Assembly: GCF_033343995.1 (NCBI RefSeq)
Contig: NZ_CP137573.1
Location: 5,427,001-5,491,000 of the forward strand
Direction of reading: 5' to 3'
From: Streptomyces sp. HUAS YS2
GTDB taxonomy: Bacteria; Actinomycetota; Actinomycetes; Streptomycetales; Streptomycetaceae
Length of the DNA: 64,000 nucleotides
The notes below the pieces were generated by a model. It did no database searches. It was given only the letters and a program-made list of their open reading frames with translations, and was not told the DNA's origin. A program made the translations under genes and the position numbers. The first letter of the stretch is position 1, and each line of letters begins with the position of its first letter. This document shows positions 34,128-43,500 of the stretch, piece after piece.

Positions 34128-36192
34128 ACTCCGGCATCCGGGAGACCGGGTCGAGCGCCGGGTTGGTGAGCGTGTTGGCCCGGCCCTCGCCCGGCCAGTG
34201 GAACGGCATGAAGACCGTGTCCGGGCGGATGGCCGCGGTGATCCGGGCGGGGGCCACCGACCGGCCGCGCCGCGAGACCACCGCGACCCGCTCGCCGTCG
34301 GCAACCCCGAGCCGTTCGGCGAGCCGTGGGTGCAGCTCCACGAAGGAGCCGGGGGCGGCGGCGTTGAGCTCGTCCACCCGGCGGGTCTGCGCCCCGGACT
34401 GGTACTGGGAGACCACCCGGCCGGTCGTCAGGACGACGGGGTAGTCGGCGTCGGTCTCCTCGGCGGCGGCGCGGTGCACGACGGGCACGAACCGGGCCCG
34501 GCCGTCGGCGGTGGCGAACCGGTCGAGGAAGAGGCGCGGGGTGCCGGGGTGTTCCGCCGCGCTGTCGTCGGTGCCCGCCGGGCAGGGCCAGAAGACGCCG
34601 TTCTCCTCCTGGACGCGGCGGTAGTCGATGCCGGAGTAGTCCGCCGGGCCGCCGGCCGAGGCGCGGCGCAGCTCGTCGAAGACCTCCTCCGGGTCCGTCG
34701 GGAAGCCCTTCTCCCAGCCGAGCAGGGAGGCCAGGGCATTCATCACCTGGAGGTCGCTGCGCACCCCGGCGGGTGGGGTGAGCGCCTGCCGGCGCAGCAG
34801 CACCCTGCCCTCCAGGTTGGTCGTGGTGCCGGTCTCCTCGGCCCACTGCGTCACCGGCAGCACGACGTCGGCGAGTTCGGCGGTCTCGGACAGCACGACG
34901 TCGGCGACGGCCAGGAAGTCCAGCGAGCGCAGCCGCCCCTCGATGTGTGCGGCGCGCGGCGCTGAGACCACCGGGTTGGAGCCCATCAGGAGCAGTGATC
35001 TCACCTCGCCGCCGAGCGCGTCGAGGAGTTCGTACGCGCTGCGGCCCGGCCCGGGCAGCGAATCCGGCGCGACCCCCCACACCCCGGCGACGTGCGCGCG
35101 GGCGGCCGGGTCGTCGAGCTTGCGGTAGCCGGGCAGCTGGTCGGCCTTCTGACCGTGCTCGCGGCCGCCCTGGCCGTTGCCCTGGCCGGTGAGGCAGCCG
35201 TATCCGGAGTAGAGGCGGCCGGCCCGGCCGGTCGCCAGGCAGAGGTTGATCCACGCGCCGACGGTGTCCGTGCCCTTGGACTGCTGCTCGGGGCCGCGGG
35301 CGGTGAGCACCATGCCGGAGGGCGCGTCGCAGAACATCTTTACGGCCTCGCGGAGTTCCGGGACCGGGATGCCGGTGATCCGCTCGACGTGCTCGGGCCA
35401 GTGCGCCATCGCCCCGGCCCGGGCGGCCTCCCAGCCGTCGGTGCGGGCGGCGATGAACTCCTCGTCCGTACGCCCCTCGGCGACGACCAGGTGCAGCAGA
35501 CCGAGGGCGAGCGCCAGGTCGGTGCCCGGACGCGGCGCGAGGTGGAGGTTGGCCTGCTCGGCGGTGCGGGTGCGGCGCGGGTCGACGACGATCAGCTTGC
35601 CGCCGTTCGCCTTCAGCTCGGTCAGGTAGCGCAGGGCCGGCGGCATCGTCTCGGCCAGGTTCGATCCGACGAGGATCACGCAGCCGGTGTGCGGGATGTC
35701 CTCCAGGGGGAACGGCAGCCCGCGGTCGAGGCCGAAGGCCCTGTTGTGCGCGGCCGCCGCGGACGACATGCAGAAGCGGCCGTTGTAGTCGATCTGCGAG
35801 GTGGCGAGCACCAGCCGGGCGAACTTGCCGAGCAGGTACGCCTTCTCGTTGGTGAGGCCGCCGCCGCCGAAGACCCCCACGGCATCGGGACCGTGGTCGG
35901 CGCGGGTCCGGCGCAGCCCATCGGCGACGGCGGCGAGGGCCTCCTCCCAGGTGGCGGGTTCGAGCCTGCCTGTGTCAGGGCAGCGGACCAGCGGCTCGGT
36001 CAGCCGGACCCGGGAGGAGAGCACGGCGGGGGCGGTGCGGCCCTTGCCGCAGAGCGCGCCCCGGTTGACGGGGAAGTCCGACCGCTCGACCACCTCGACG
36101 GGCAGCTCCGGCCGGCCGGTGGGGCGGAGCGACATGCCGCACTGCAGGGCGCAGTACGGGCAGTGCGTGGGGGCGGCGATGACGTCGGACAT
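34060..36192 (-). CDS. nasA: assimilatory nitrate reductase catalytic subunit
   Basis: A 710-residue molybdopterin enzyme reducing nitrate to nitrite in the cytoplasm. The N-terminal [4Fe-4S] motif is C11, C14, C18 and C48 (CPYCALQCGM and LCGKGR). The Mo-bis-MGD domain follows (GLTNEKAYLLGKFAR, YNGRFCMSSAA, GSNLAETMP, GYGCLTGQGNGQGG), with the C-terminal dinucleotide-binding domain (VVLTTGRVVSQYQSGAQTR, PFHWPGEGRANTLTNPALDP). No extra C-terminal [2Fe-2S] domain is present and no Tat signal, both consistent with an assimilatory enzyme using a separate donor. GlnR-like repeats lie upstream. Confidence 0.93.
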   Translation of the reverse strand: MSDVIAAPTHCPYCALQCGMSLRPTGRPELPVEVVERSDFPVNRGALCGKGRTAPAVLSSRVRLTEPLVRCPDTGRLEPATWEEALAAVADGLRRTRADHGPDAVGVFGGGGLTNEKAYLLGKFARLVLATSQIDYNGRFCMSSAAAAHNRAFGLDRGLPFPLEDIPHTGCVILVGSNLAETMPPALRYLTELKANGGKLIVVDPRRTRTAEQANLHLAPRPGTDLALALGLLHLVVAEGRTDEEFIAARTDGWEAARAGAMAHWPEHVERITGIPVPELREAVKMFCDAPSGMVLTARGPEQQSKGTDTVGAWINLCLATGRAGRLYSGYGCLTGQGNGQGGREHGQKADQLPGYRKLDDPAARAHVAGVWGVAPDSLPGPGRSAYELLDALGGEVRSLLLMGSNPVVSAPRAAHIEGRLRSLDFLAVADVVLSETAELADVVLPVTQWAEETGTTTNLEGRVLLRRQALTPPAGVRSDLQVMNALASLLGWEKGFPTDPEEVFDELRRASAGGPADYSGIDYRRVQEENGVFWPCPAGTDDSAAEHPGTPRLFLDRFATADGRARFVPVVHRAAAEETDADYPVVLTTGRVVSQYQSGAQTRRVDELNAAAPGSFVELHPRLAERLGVADGERVAVVSRRGRSVAPARITAAIRPDTVFMPFHWPGEGRANTLTNPALDPVSRMPEFKVCAVRLEPAAESPADSAADA

Positions 36193-36215
36193 GCGTCCCA
36201 GCGTGCGACGGCCGT

Positions 36216-36253
36216 GTTACGGGCGGGGTCGCCCCGCATTACGGGCGCGGTGC
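36216..36253. promoter_or_regulatory. possible GlnR box upstream of nasA
   Basis: Sites at 11-base steps: GTTAC (36216), GGTCG (36227), ATTAC (36238), GGTGC (36249). The two a-type sites are good and the two b-type sites are weak matches to GaAAC. It lies 24 bases before the nasA ATG, the same distance as in the nir operon. nasA is reported to be nitrogen-regulated in Streptomyces. Confidence 0.55.
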
Positions 36254-36269
36254 GAGTTGCTCTGCCGGT

Positions 36270-36342
36270 GGGGGTGGGGGAGGTGAGGGGGCGGGGATCG
36301 TCTACGGGCGGGGGCGGGGGCGGGGGCGGGGCGGGGGCGGAG
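36270..36342. repeat. G-rich low-complexity tract
   Basis: A run of G3-G5 blocks separated by single C bases (core 36305-36340), able to form G-quadruplexes on the plus strand. It lies between the nasA control region and the end of the SanA/YdcF-like gene. Confidence 0.75.
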
Positions 36343-36350
36343 GTCAGGGT

Positions 36351-37055
36351 TCAGTGGGCGGACGCCAGAGCCTCCGTCACGCCCGGCTCGCGGTCGCCCA
36401 GGAAGTGCGGGTCGGGCTTGAGGGCCGCGTCCAGCGCCGCCTTGCCGGCCGCGATCATCTCGCGGGTGCCCCCGTAGTACCAGGTCGCGTCGAGCGGTTC
36501 GGCGACGCCGACCCCGTACGCCTCCACGCCCGCGGCCCCGCAGAGCGCCACGGCCCGTCGGATGTGGAAGCCCTGGGTGACCAGGACCGCGCGGTCGACG
36601 CCGAAGATCTTCTTGGCACGCACGCACGAGTCCCAGGTGTCGAAGCCCGCGTAGTCGCTGACGATCCGGCCGTCAGGTACGCCGCGGGCGGTGAGGTACG
36701 TGCGCATGGCGTCGGGTTCGTCGTACTCGACCCGGCTGTTGTCACCGGTCACGAGGACGACCTTGACCTTGCCGTTGCGGTACAGCTCGGCGGCGGTGTC
36801 GAGGCGGTGCGCGAGGTACGGGGTCGGACGCCCCTTCCACAGACCCGCGCCGAACACGACGGCGACGTCCTGCGCGGGGACGTCGGCGGTGGTACGGAGC
36901 CGGCCGTCGGCCACCGTGTGCATCCAGGTGGCCGGGGTGAGCGCGAGGGCGGTGCCGAGCATGACGGCCTGGACGGCGCGGCGGCGACCGCGCCGCGTGC
37001 GGGGAATGCGCACCCGCGCGACCGCGGTGCGGAGCCGGTCCCGTACGCGTGCCAT
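36351..37055 (-). CDS. SanA/YdcF-like (DUF218) membrane-anchored protein
   Basis: A 234-residue protein: basic N-terminus, one hydrophobic segment at about residues 26-45, then the DUF218 domain (DVAVVFGAGLWKGRPTPYLAHRLD, VVLVTGDNSRVEYDEPDAMRTYL, GFDTWDSCVRAKKIFG, VLVTQGFHIRRAV). These are the marks of the ElyC/SanA/YdcF family, linked to envelope integrity and vancomycin resistance in E. coli. The domain probably faces outside. Ribosome site GGAGGA. Stands alone. Confidence 0.9.
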   Translation of the reverse strand: MARVRDRLRTAVARVRIPRTRRGRRRAVQAVMLGTALALTPATWMHTVADGRLRTTADVPAQDVAVVFGAGLWKGRPTPYLAHRLDTAAELYRNGKVKVVLVTGDNSRVEYDEPDAMRTYLTARGVPDGRIVSDYAGFDTWDSCVRAKKIFGVDRAVLVTQGFHIRRAVALCGAAGVEAYGVGVAEPLDATWYYGGTREMIAAGKAALDAALKPDPHFLGDREPGVTEALASAH

Positions 37056-37137
37056 GCGGAGTCCTCCAGGTGCGGGTGCGCGTGCGCGCTTCGATCGTGT
37101 CGGTCACATGATCGGACGCTCGTGGAGTGCGCGCGGT

Positions 37138-37845
37138 TCACCCGGTGGCGATGTCGGCGGGCCTGGGGGCGCGGTTCGGGCCGTAGAGGAGTGCGGCGAG
37201 GCCGATGCCGAGCACGCAGCCGAGGAGCTGGGACCCGATGAAGCCGGGCAGCGAGCCGGGCGCGATCCCGGTGAAGGAGTCCGAGAAGGACCGTCCGACG
37301 GTCGCGGCGGGGTTGGCGAACGAGCCGGAGGACGTGAACCAGATGGCCGCGGCGATGTACGAGGCGACCCCGACGGGGATGAGGGCGGCGCGGTCGATCC
37401 GCTGGAGCCCGCGGATGAGCAGGACGAGCCCGGCGGTGGCCACGATCTCACCGAGCAGGAGATGGGACCCGGACCGGATCTGGGTGGACCAGGTGCCGGG
37501 GGCGCGCCCGAACATGGCCTCGGCGAGCAGGGCCCCGGTCACCGCGCCGGAGAGCTGGGCGGCGATGTACAGGGCGGCCTCGCGGACGCGGGTGGTGCGG
37601 CGGTTCGACCACCACTCGGAGAGGGTGACGACGGGGTTGAGGTGTGCGCCGGAGACCGGTCCGAACAGGGCGATCAGCAGGCCGAGGCCGATCGCGGAGG
37701 CGAGCGAGTTGGCGAGCAGCCGGACGCCGACGTCCGGACTGAGTGCGCTGGCCTGGATGCCCGACCCGACGACGACGGCGACCAGGGACGCGGTGCCGAC
37801 GAGTTCGGCGACGGCCCGGCGTGGCAGCGTGCGCTGAGTGCTCAT
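37138..37845 (-). CDS. aquaporin/MIP-family channel
   Basis: A 235-residue channel with six membrane segments. The two pore motifs are NPVVT at about residue 70 and NPAAT at about residue 182; the first has Val in place of the usual Ala. ATG 37845 with GGGGG upstream is preferred to a longer reading at 37890. This short type is common in actinomycetes and can carry water, glycerol or arsenite. No ars gene is adjacent, so the substrate is not known. Confidence 0.88.
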   Translation of the reverse strand: MSTQRTLPRRAVAELVGTASLVAVVVGSGIQASALSPDVGVRLLANSLASAIGLGLLIALFGPVSGAHLNPVVTLSEWWSNRRTTRVREAALYIAAQLSGAVTGALLAEAMFGRAPGTWSTQIRSGSHLLLGEIVATAGLVLLIRGLQRIDRAALIPVGVASYIAAAIWFTSSGSFANPAATVGRSFSDSFTGIAPGSLPGFIGSQLLGCVLGIGLAALLYGPNRAPRPADIATG

Positions 37846-37972
37846 GAAGACGGCCCCCTTGTGTACCCGTTTTCGGAAAATGTATTCCATGTCTCGGAAG
37901 AATGGGGAGAGGGGGTCCGGGGGCGCACGGGGGCGCGAGGGGCGGGCGGGGGCTCTCTGCCAAGATCACTTC

Positions 37973-38692
37973 ATGACTACGGGGAATATGAACGCCGCGC
38001 GGAACAACGCGGAGTGGTGCGAGGCGATGTGCCGGGCGCACGGCCGGCCGGGCGTCTTCGGCGCGCGGGCCTGGACCAACGCGCGCCGGACGCCGCTGTA
38101 CTACCCGGACGCGGTGACGCTGACGGCCGACGCGGCGGCGGCGGACGTCCTGCCCGGGATCGACCGCGGCACTCCGTACGCCTCGGTCAAGGACAGCCAC
38201 GCGACGCTGGACCTGTCGGCCGAGGGCTTCGACCTGCTCTTCGAGGCGTCGTGGATCCGGCGACCCACGGGTCTGCCGGTGAACGGGCCCGAGGTGCCGG
38301 GCACGGAGTGGGCGGCGGTCCGTACCGAGGCGGAGCTGGCGGCCTGGGAGACGGCCTGGCGCGGGGACGACGAGGACGCGGCCGGGCTCTTCCGCTCCGG
38401 GCTCCTCACCGACCCGGCCACGACGGTCCTCGCGGGCCTCGACCCGTCGACGGGCGGCACCGTCGCGGGCGCCGTCCTGACGGCCGCCGCGGGTGTCGTC
38501 GGCGTCTCGAACCTCTTCGCCACGGGCCCCTGCCCGGTGGCCGACGCATGGTCGGCCACCGTGGCCGCCGCGGCAGCCCGGCACCCGGCGGCGCCGATCG
38601 TGGGCTACGAGCACGGCGACGCGCTGGCCGACGCCCTCGCCGCCGGCTTCACGGAGACCGGCCCGCTGCGGGTCTGGCTGGACGCGGGCTGA
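37973..38692 (+). CDS. protein of unknown function, GNAT-like C-terminus
   Basis: A 239-residue cytoplasmic protein. The C-terminal half has the strand-helix pattern of an acetyltransferase (TTVLAGLDPSTGGTVAGAVLT, VVGVSNLFATG, AAPIVGYEHGDALADALAAGFTETGPLRVWL), although the acetyl-CoA pyrophosphate loop is not convincing. CAAGAT lies six bases before the ATG at 37973; an ATG at 37988 is the alternative start. It is convergent with the SWIM gene of the cassette. Confidence 0.75.
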   Translation: MTTGNMNAARNNAEWCEAMCRAHGRPGVFGARAWTNARRTPLYYPDAVTLTADAAAADVLPGIDRGTPYASVKDSHATLDLSAEGFDLLFEASWIRRPTGLPVNGPEVPGTEWAAVRTEAELAAWETAWRGDDEDAAGLFRSGLLTDPATTVLAGLDPSTGGTVAGAVLTAAAGVVGVSNLFATGPCPVADAWSATVAAAAARHPAAPIVGYEHGDALADALAAGFTETGPLRVWLDAG

Positions 38693-38744
38693 GCGCGAGC
38701 GGTCGCGGTCGCAAGGTCGGTCGCGGGCGTGCCGGCGGGGTCGG

Positions 38745-40541
38745 TCAGGCGGACGGGGACCAGGCGGCGGTCAGGAGGGACCTGGTCGCCGCCGCGGCGT
38801 AGACCGAGGCCGTGAGCCAGGCGCGGGCGTACGCGGCCGGGTCCGCCGGGACCAGACGACCCAGGGCGTCGTGGGTCCGGGACGCGGCGGCGCCGCGCAG
38901 GGCCTCGGCGCAGGCGGCGGCGGTGGCCAGGCCCGTGGCGCGGAGCCGACGCGGCAGGTCCGCGTCGGCCGCCGCGGCGACCGGACGGCCGCCCGCGACG
39001 GCGCGCTCCACGGCGCGGCGCAGCAGTTCAAGTTCCACCGGCAGCGCGGGAACGGGCCCGGACGGGGCGTCCATCGTGCTCGTCGCCGCCGGGTCGGGCA
39101 GATCCGTGCGGTGGATCCGGCGCAGCCCCAGGTCGGCCCGGACCACCGCGCCGTCCCGGCCCTCCCATGCCGCGGCCAGCGCGTGCACCCCGCCCGGTCG
39201 CCCCGGCACCACCCGCGCGACCAGGCGTATCCGCAGGCCCGGCCGGGCGGCCAACAGTCGCAGGTTCTCCGCGTACGGCAGTTCGGGGCGCTCGTCCGGC
39301 GCGTACAGGGCCACCGTCGGACCGTCCGCCACAGCGAAGCGTCCGTCCGGGGCGACCGTGCCGCGCAGGAACAGCAGGCCGGCGCGCGGGTCGTCGCCTT
39401 CCGCGCCGTCCCCGTCGTGCGTGCGGACTTCCGTGCCGCCGTCGGACGCCGCGAACTGCTCGGCGGGAGGCCGCCGCCAGAGCGCGTCCGCCGGCCCCTC
39501 GGACCACCCGGTCCCGGACACGCCGACCGACCGGACGCCGCCCCCAGCGCCGACGCGGCCGTCGTACGACACCGTCGGCGATGTGAGGAGCACCCCGCCG
39601 CCGTCACCCAGCTCCCGCAGCGACACCGTGCAGCCGCCCGGAACGGTCGACGCCGCCGCCTGCGCGACCCGCTCCGCGCCGCCCGGCCGGACGTCCGCCA
39701 GCGTGTGCAGGGCCCCGTCCGGCGCGAGCGCGTACGTCGTGACGCCCGCGTAGCCGGACGCGGTGACCACGGGCTCGGTGAACAGCCCGGTCAGCCGCAG
39801 GGGTTGGGCGGGACGGTACGTGCGCCGCGCGGTCCCGACCGCCGACGTCGGGCGCAGCGCCAGCGCGAACAGCTCCGTCAGGTCCGCGCCGAGCGCGTCC
39901 AGCCGGAACCCCGGTTCCTCCGCCCGTGCCTCGCCGAGCCGCCGGGCGATCCGGAGCCCGACCGCGGCGGCCCGGTGCAGCCCGGCCACCCGCGCCGCGT
40001 GGGCCGCCCGTACGGTCTCGGCCCGTACGACCGCCCCGGCGCCACCGACTCCGGCGACCAACACCCGCTCGCCGACTGCCCGCAGGGCGTCGAGGGCCCG
40101 GAGCTGGGCGGGAGTCGGTGCGGCCGGGGAGCCGGGCTCCTGGGCCGACTCCGGCTCGGGGTCCGCCTCCGTCTCCGGCTCGTCCGGTCCCGGTCCCGGC
40201 CCTGTCTCCGGCTCGTCCGGTCCCGGCCCCGTCTCCGCCAGCGGGGCCGACGCCAGGACCGCCGCGCGGTGCAGGCAGGCCGGAGCCAGGAGGCAGTCGC
40301 AGATGGCCGCGTCCGCCGAGGCGACGACGCCGTCCGTCGTCGTCAGGGTCACCGTCGTCTCGTCGGCCACCCGGACGCGTACCGCCCCCACGCCGTTCGC
40401 GCCGTCCGGTGCGGGCTCCACCCGCCACGCGGCGGCCTTCGCCGCCGCCCCGTCGACCCGCTTGCGCAGCCGTGCGGGGAGCAGGTCCAGCGCGCCTGCC
40501 GCGACCTCCGCCGCGACCGGGGGAAGTCCCGTCGCCGTCAC
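38745..40541 (-). CDS. SWIM zinc-finger protein of the MoxR/VWA cassette
   Basis: A 598-residue protein. A SWIM zinc finger CxCx5CxH (C81, C83, C89, H91, in ICDCLLAPACLHRA) follows a conserved TTTDGVVASADAA strand. Residues about 105-145 are a Pro/Glu/Gly linker with an 11-residue duplication. The rest is Ala-rich alpha/beta sequence without a domain I can name. It is comparable to E. coli YehQ. It overlaps the DUF5682-VWA gene by ATGA and is the last gene of the five-gene cassette. SWIM fingers bind DNA or proteins; the role here is unknown. Confidence 0.85.
   Translation of the reverse strand: MTATGLPPVAAEVAAGALDLLPARLRKRVDGAAAKAAAWRVEPAPDGANGVGAVRVRVADETTVTLTTTDGVVASADAAICDCLLAPACLHRAAVLASAPLAETGPGPDEPETGPGPGPDEPETEADPEPESAQEPGSPAAPTPAQLRALDALRAVGERVLVAGVGGAGAVVRAETVRAAHAARVAGLHRAAAVGLRIARRLGEARAEEPGFRLDALGADLTELFALALRPTSAVGTARRTYRPAQPLRLTGLFTEPVVTASGYAGVTTYALAPDGALHTLADVRPGGAERVAQAAASTVPGGCTVSLRELGDGGGVLLTSPTVSYDGRVGAGGGVRSVGVSGTGWSEGPADALWRRPPAEQFAASDGGTEVRTHDGDGAEGDDPRAGLLFLRGTVAPDGRFAVADGPTVALYAPDERPELPYAENLRLLAARPGLRIRLVARVVPGRPGGVHALAAAWEGRDGAVVRADLGLRRIHRTDLPDPAATSTMDAPSGPVPALPVELELLRRAVERAVAGGRPVAAAADADLPRRLRATGLATAAACAEALRGAAASRTHDALGRLVPADPAAYARAWLTASVYAAAATRSLLTAAWSPSA
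40171..40226. repeat. internal direct repeat in SWIM gene linker
   Basis: Two copies of a 23-base sequence starting GTCTCCGGCTCGTCCGG at 40171 and 40204, 33 bases apart, which keeps the frame. They encode a duplicated Glu-Thr-Gly-Pro-Gly-Pro-Asp-Glu-Pro unit. Confidence 0.75.
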
Positions 40542-43500
40542 CGCCGTTCACCTCCGATCCGTTCGCCGACCCAGCGGGCCAGCTCCAAGGGGCTCAGCGC
40601 CGCGACCGGCATCCCCGCCGCCACCAACTGGCCCGCCACGCCCGCCGAGTACCGGGGCCGTCCCGCGTCGTCCAGGGAGGCGCAGCCCAGGACGTGACAG
40701 CCCGCGTCCACCAGCGCCCGGACCTCGCCGAGCAGCGGGGCCGTCGGCCCGCCCTCCTCGAAGTCGCTGACCAGGACGACGAGCGTCCGGGACGGCACGG
40801 TCACCAGGCTCCGCGCGTGCCGCAGCCCGCGGGCGATGTTCGTGCCGCCGCCGACGCGGACCTCCAGGAGCAGGCTCAGCGGGTCCTCGACATGGCCGCT
40901 CAGGTCGAGGACCTGGGTGGAGAAGGCCACGAAGTGCGTACTGAGGGTGGGCACTCCGGCCAGTACCGAGGCCGTCAGCGCCGACCAGATCGTGGACGCC
41001 TCCATCGACCCGGACACGTCCACCACCAGGACCAGCCGCCAGTCCGACTCCCGCCGGGCCCTCGTCCGGAACACCGGCCGCTCCGGTACGACGGTCACGG
41101 CGCCGGTCTCCGCGTCCCGCCGGGCGGTCGCCAGATTCGCCCGCAGCGTGCGCGCGAGGTCCAGCGGTCCGCCGGGCCGGCGGGTGGGGCGCGGATGGGC
41201 GAGCCCGGTGAGCGCGGGGCGCAGCCGCCGGGCCAGTACGTCCGTCAACTCCCGTACGAGACGCGCGACGAGCGGCCGCAGCCGGGCGAGCCGCTCCTCG
41301 GGAAGGCCGCCGGCGTACGAGAGGACCGTGCGGAGCAGCTCCACCGAGGGGCGGGCGGCGGCGGGGTCCAGCTCCAGCGCGGCGTCGACCCGGCCGGCCT
41401 GCGCCGCCGCGGCGAGCACCTCCTCGCGCACGCCGGGCCCGAACAGCGCGGCCAGCTCCTCCGACCAGGCCCGCACGTCCGGGAACGGGGCCTCGTCACC
41501 GGCGCCCGCACCGTGCTCCTCGCCCCGTGCGCCCTCCCCGCGCCCCCCGCCGTACAACTCGTCCAGCGCGGCCGCCACCCGCCCGCCGTCAGCGCTCAGT
41601 CCGCCGGCCCGTCCCAGCACGAGCCGCCACCGCTCCCCGGCGGCGATCACGCCGCCGCCGGACGCGGCGTCGGCCGGGGGCCGTGCGCCGACGCCCGTCG
41701 CGTGCGGCAGGGCGGAGTCGGCGCCCTCACCGGGGCCCGGTACCGGCAGGCCGAGCCTTGCGAGGGCCTCGCGGCCCGCGAGGTCCGCCTCGGTCAGGCG
41801 GGCCAGGGCCGTCGCGTCGGTGACCGGACCCGACAGGGTGCCGGCGCGGACGCCGGTGCGGTCCTCGACGACGGTCAGCAGGCGGGTGCGGGCGGCAGGG
41901 GAGAGGGTGTCGAAGCCGGAACGCAGGGCCGGGAGACGGGTCAGGAAGCGGCGGTCGGAGAGCGCCTCGACACGTTCGATCAGCGGATCGAGCGCGTCGG
42001 AGGTCTCGAGCAGCGGGCCCGCCGCCAGCAGCGTGCCGCACAGGAACCCGGCCAGCTCCGCACGGAGTTCGGGCGTCGTCGCCCCGTCCGCGCGGGACGC
42101 GAGCAGCGTGCCGAAGCCCGCCGCGTCGCGCTGCCCGAGCAGCACCCGTGCCGCGCCCGCCGCACCCCGGATCAGCGGCGTCCCGTCCGCGTCCAGGCGG
42201 GCCAGCGCGTCGGCGAGCCGCAGTCCGCCGCGGTCCGCGTCCGTCTGGCAGGCGAGCGCCACCAGCGCCCGGGCGTCCTCCCGGTCCGTGGAGCCGGCGA
42301 GGCCGTCCAGGGCACGCACGCCCGCAGCGGCCAGCGCCTCGTACGCGGCGTCGAGCCGGTCCTTCGCCCAGCCCGCCGGGAGGCCCGGCACATGACCCGC
42401 GCGCAGCGTGTCCACCAGGGCGAGTCCGTCGAGGAGTTCGGGCAGCGTGCCCGCGGCGGGCAGCGCCGACGCCAGCGCCGTCAGCCACTCGGCCGCCGTC
42501 TCCGGCAGCCCGCACCCGGCCGCGTCGCGCAGCCCCTCCAGTACCTCCGCGGCCGTCGGTCCGCCCGCCTGCTCCTGCGTGGCGCGACGGCTCCGCAACA
42601 CGCCCTCCGCGGCCTGCTCCAGGGTGACGCCGTGCAGCCCGGCCAGGTCCAGCGACGCAGCCGTCGCCGGTGACCAGGCGGCCGTCCACCGCGTGGTCAG
42701 CGCGTCCGCGCCGCCCACCCCGGCGACCGCGCCGGGCTCCGCGTACCGCACCCGGCAGACCGCGAGCCGCCGCAGGGCCAGTTCGCGCCGGAGGTCCGGC
42801 TCGCTGCGGTGCGGGTCGAGCCGCAGCTCGCGCGACTCCGGCGCGTCGGGACGCGGCAGCGCCAGCTCGGCGAGCAGCGCCTCGACGGCCGGGCCCAGAC
42901 CGGAGCGGGGCGTGCCCGGCGCGAGGACGCCGCGCCGGCTGCCGACCAGCGTCCGCTCCATCGCGGCGGCCACCACCCGGCCCCGGCCCATCAACCGGCC
43001 CTGGGTGAGCACCGACTGCACGGCCTCCACCAGCTCGCCGCGCCCCGCCGCCGGCCGGCCGCGCAGGGCGGCCAGGTCACGGGCCACCCGCACGATCTCC
43101 CGCGCGTCGGGCGGCCCGGCCGGATGCCCGGACTCCCGTACGGCGGCGCAGATCCGCACGGCGGTCCCGATCAACAGCTCGTCCAGCGCACCGACATCGC
43201 CCCCGGCTCGGTACACCCCGTGCTGCCACTCCGGGTCCCGGATCCCCGCCGGATAGCCGGACCGCTCGTCCAGCAGTGCGTATTGGTACGGCACCAGCGA
43301 GGTGACGACCTCAGCGCGGCCCCGGGCCCGGGGGACCGGGTCAGCCTCGGGGTGACCGTCCGGCTCCGGCAGCAGCGCCGGGGCGTGGAACGCGCCGATC
43401 ACCGCCGCCGTCCGGCGGCCCGCGTGCTCGGCCAGGCGGCGCCGCATGTGCGCCTCGCGGCGCAGGTCGCACGGGTCGACGGACGACGCGTCCGCGCGCA

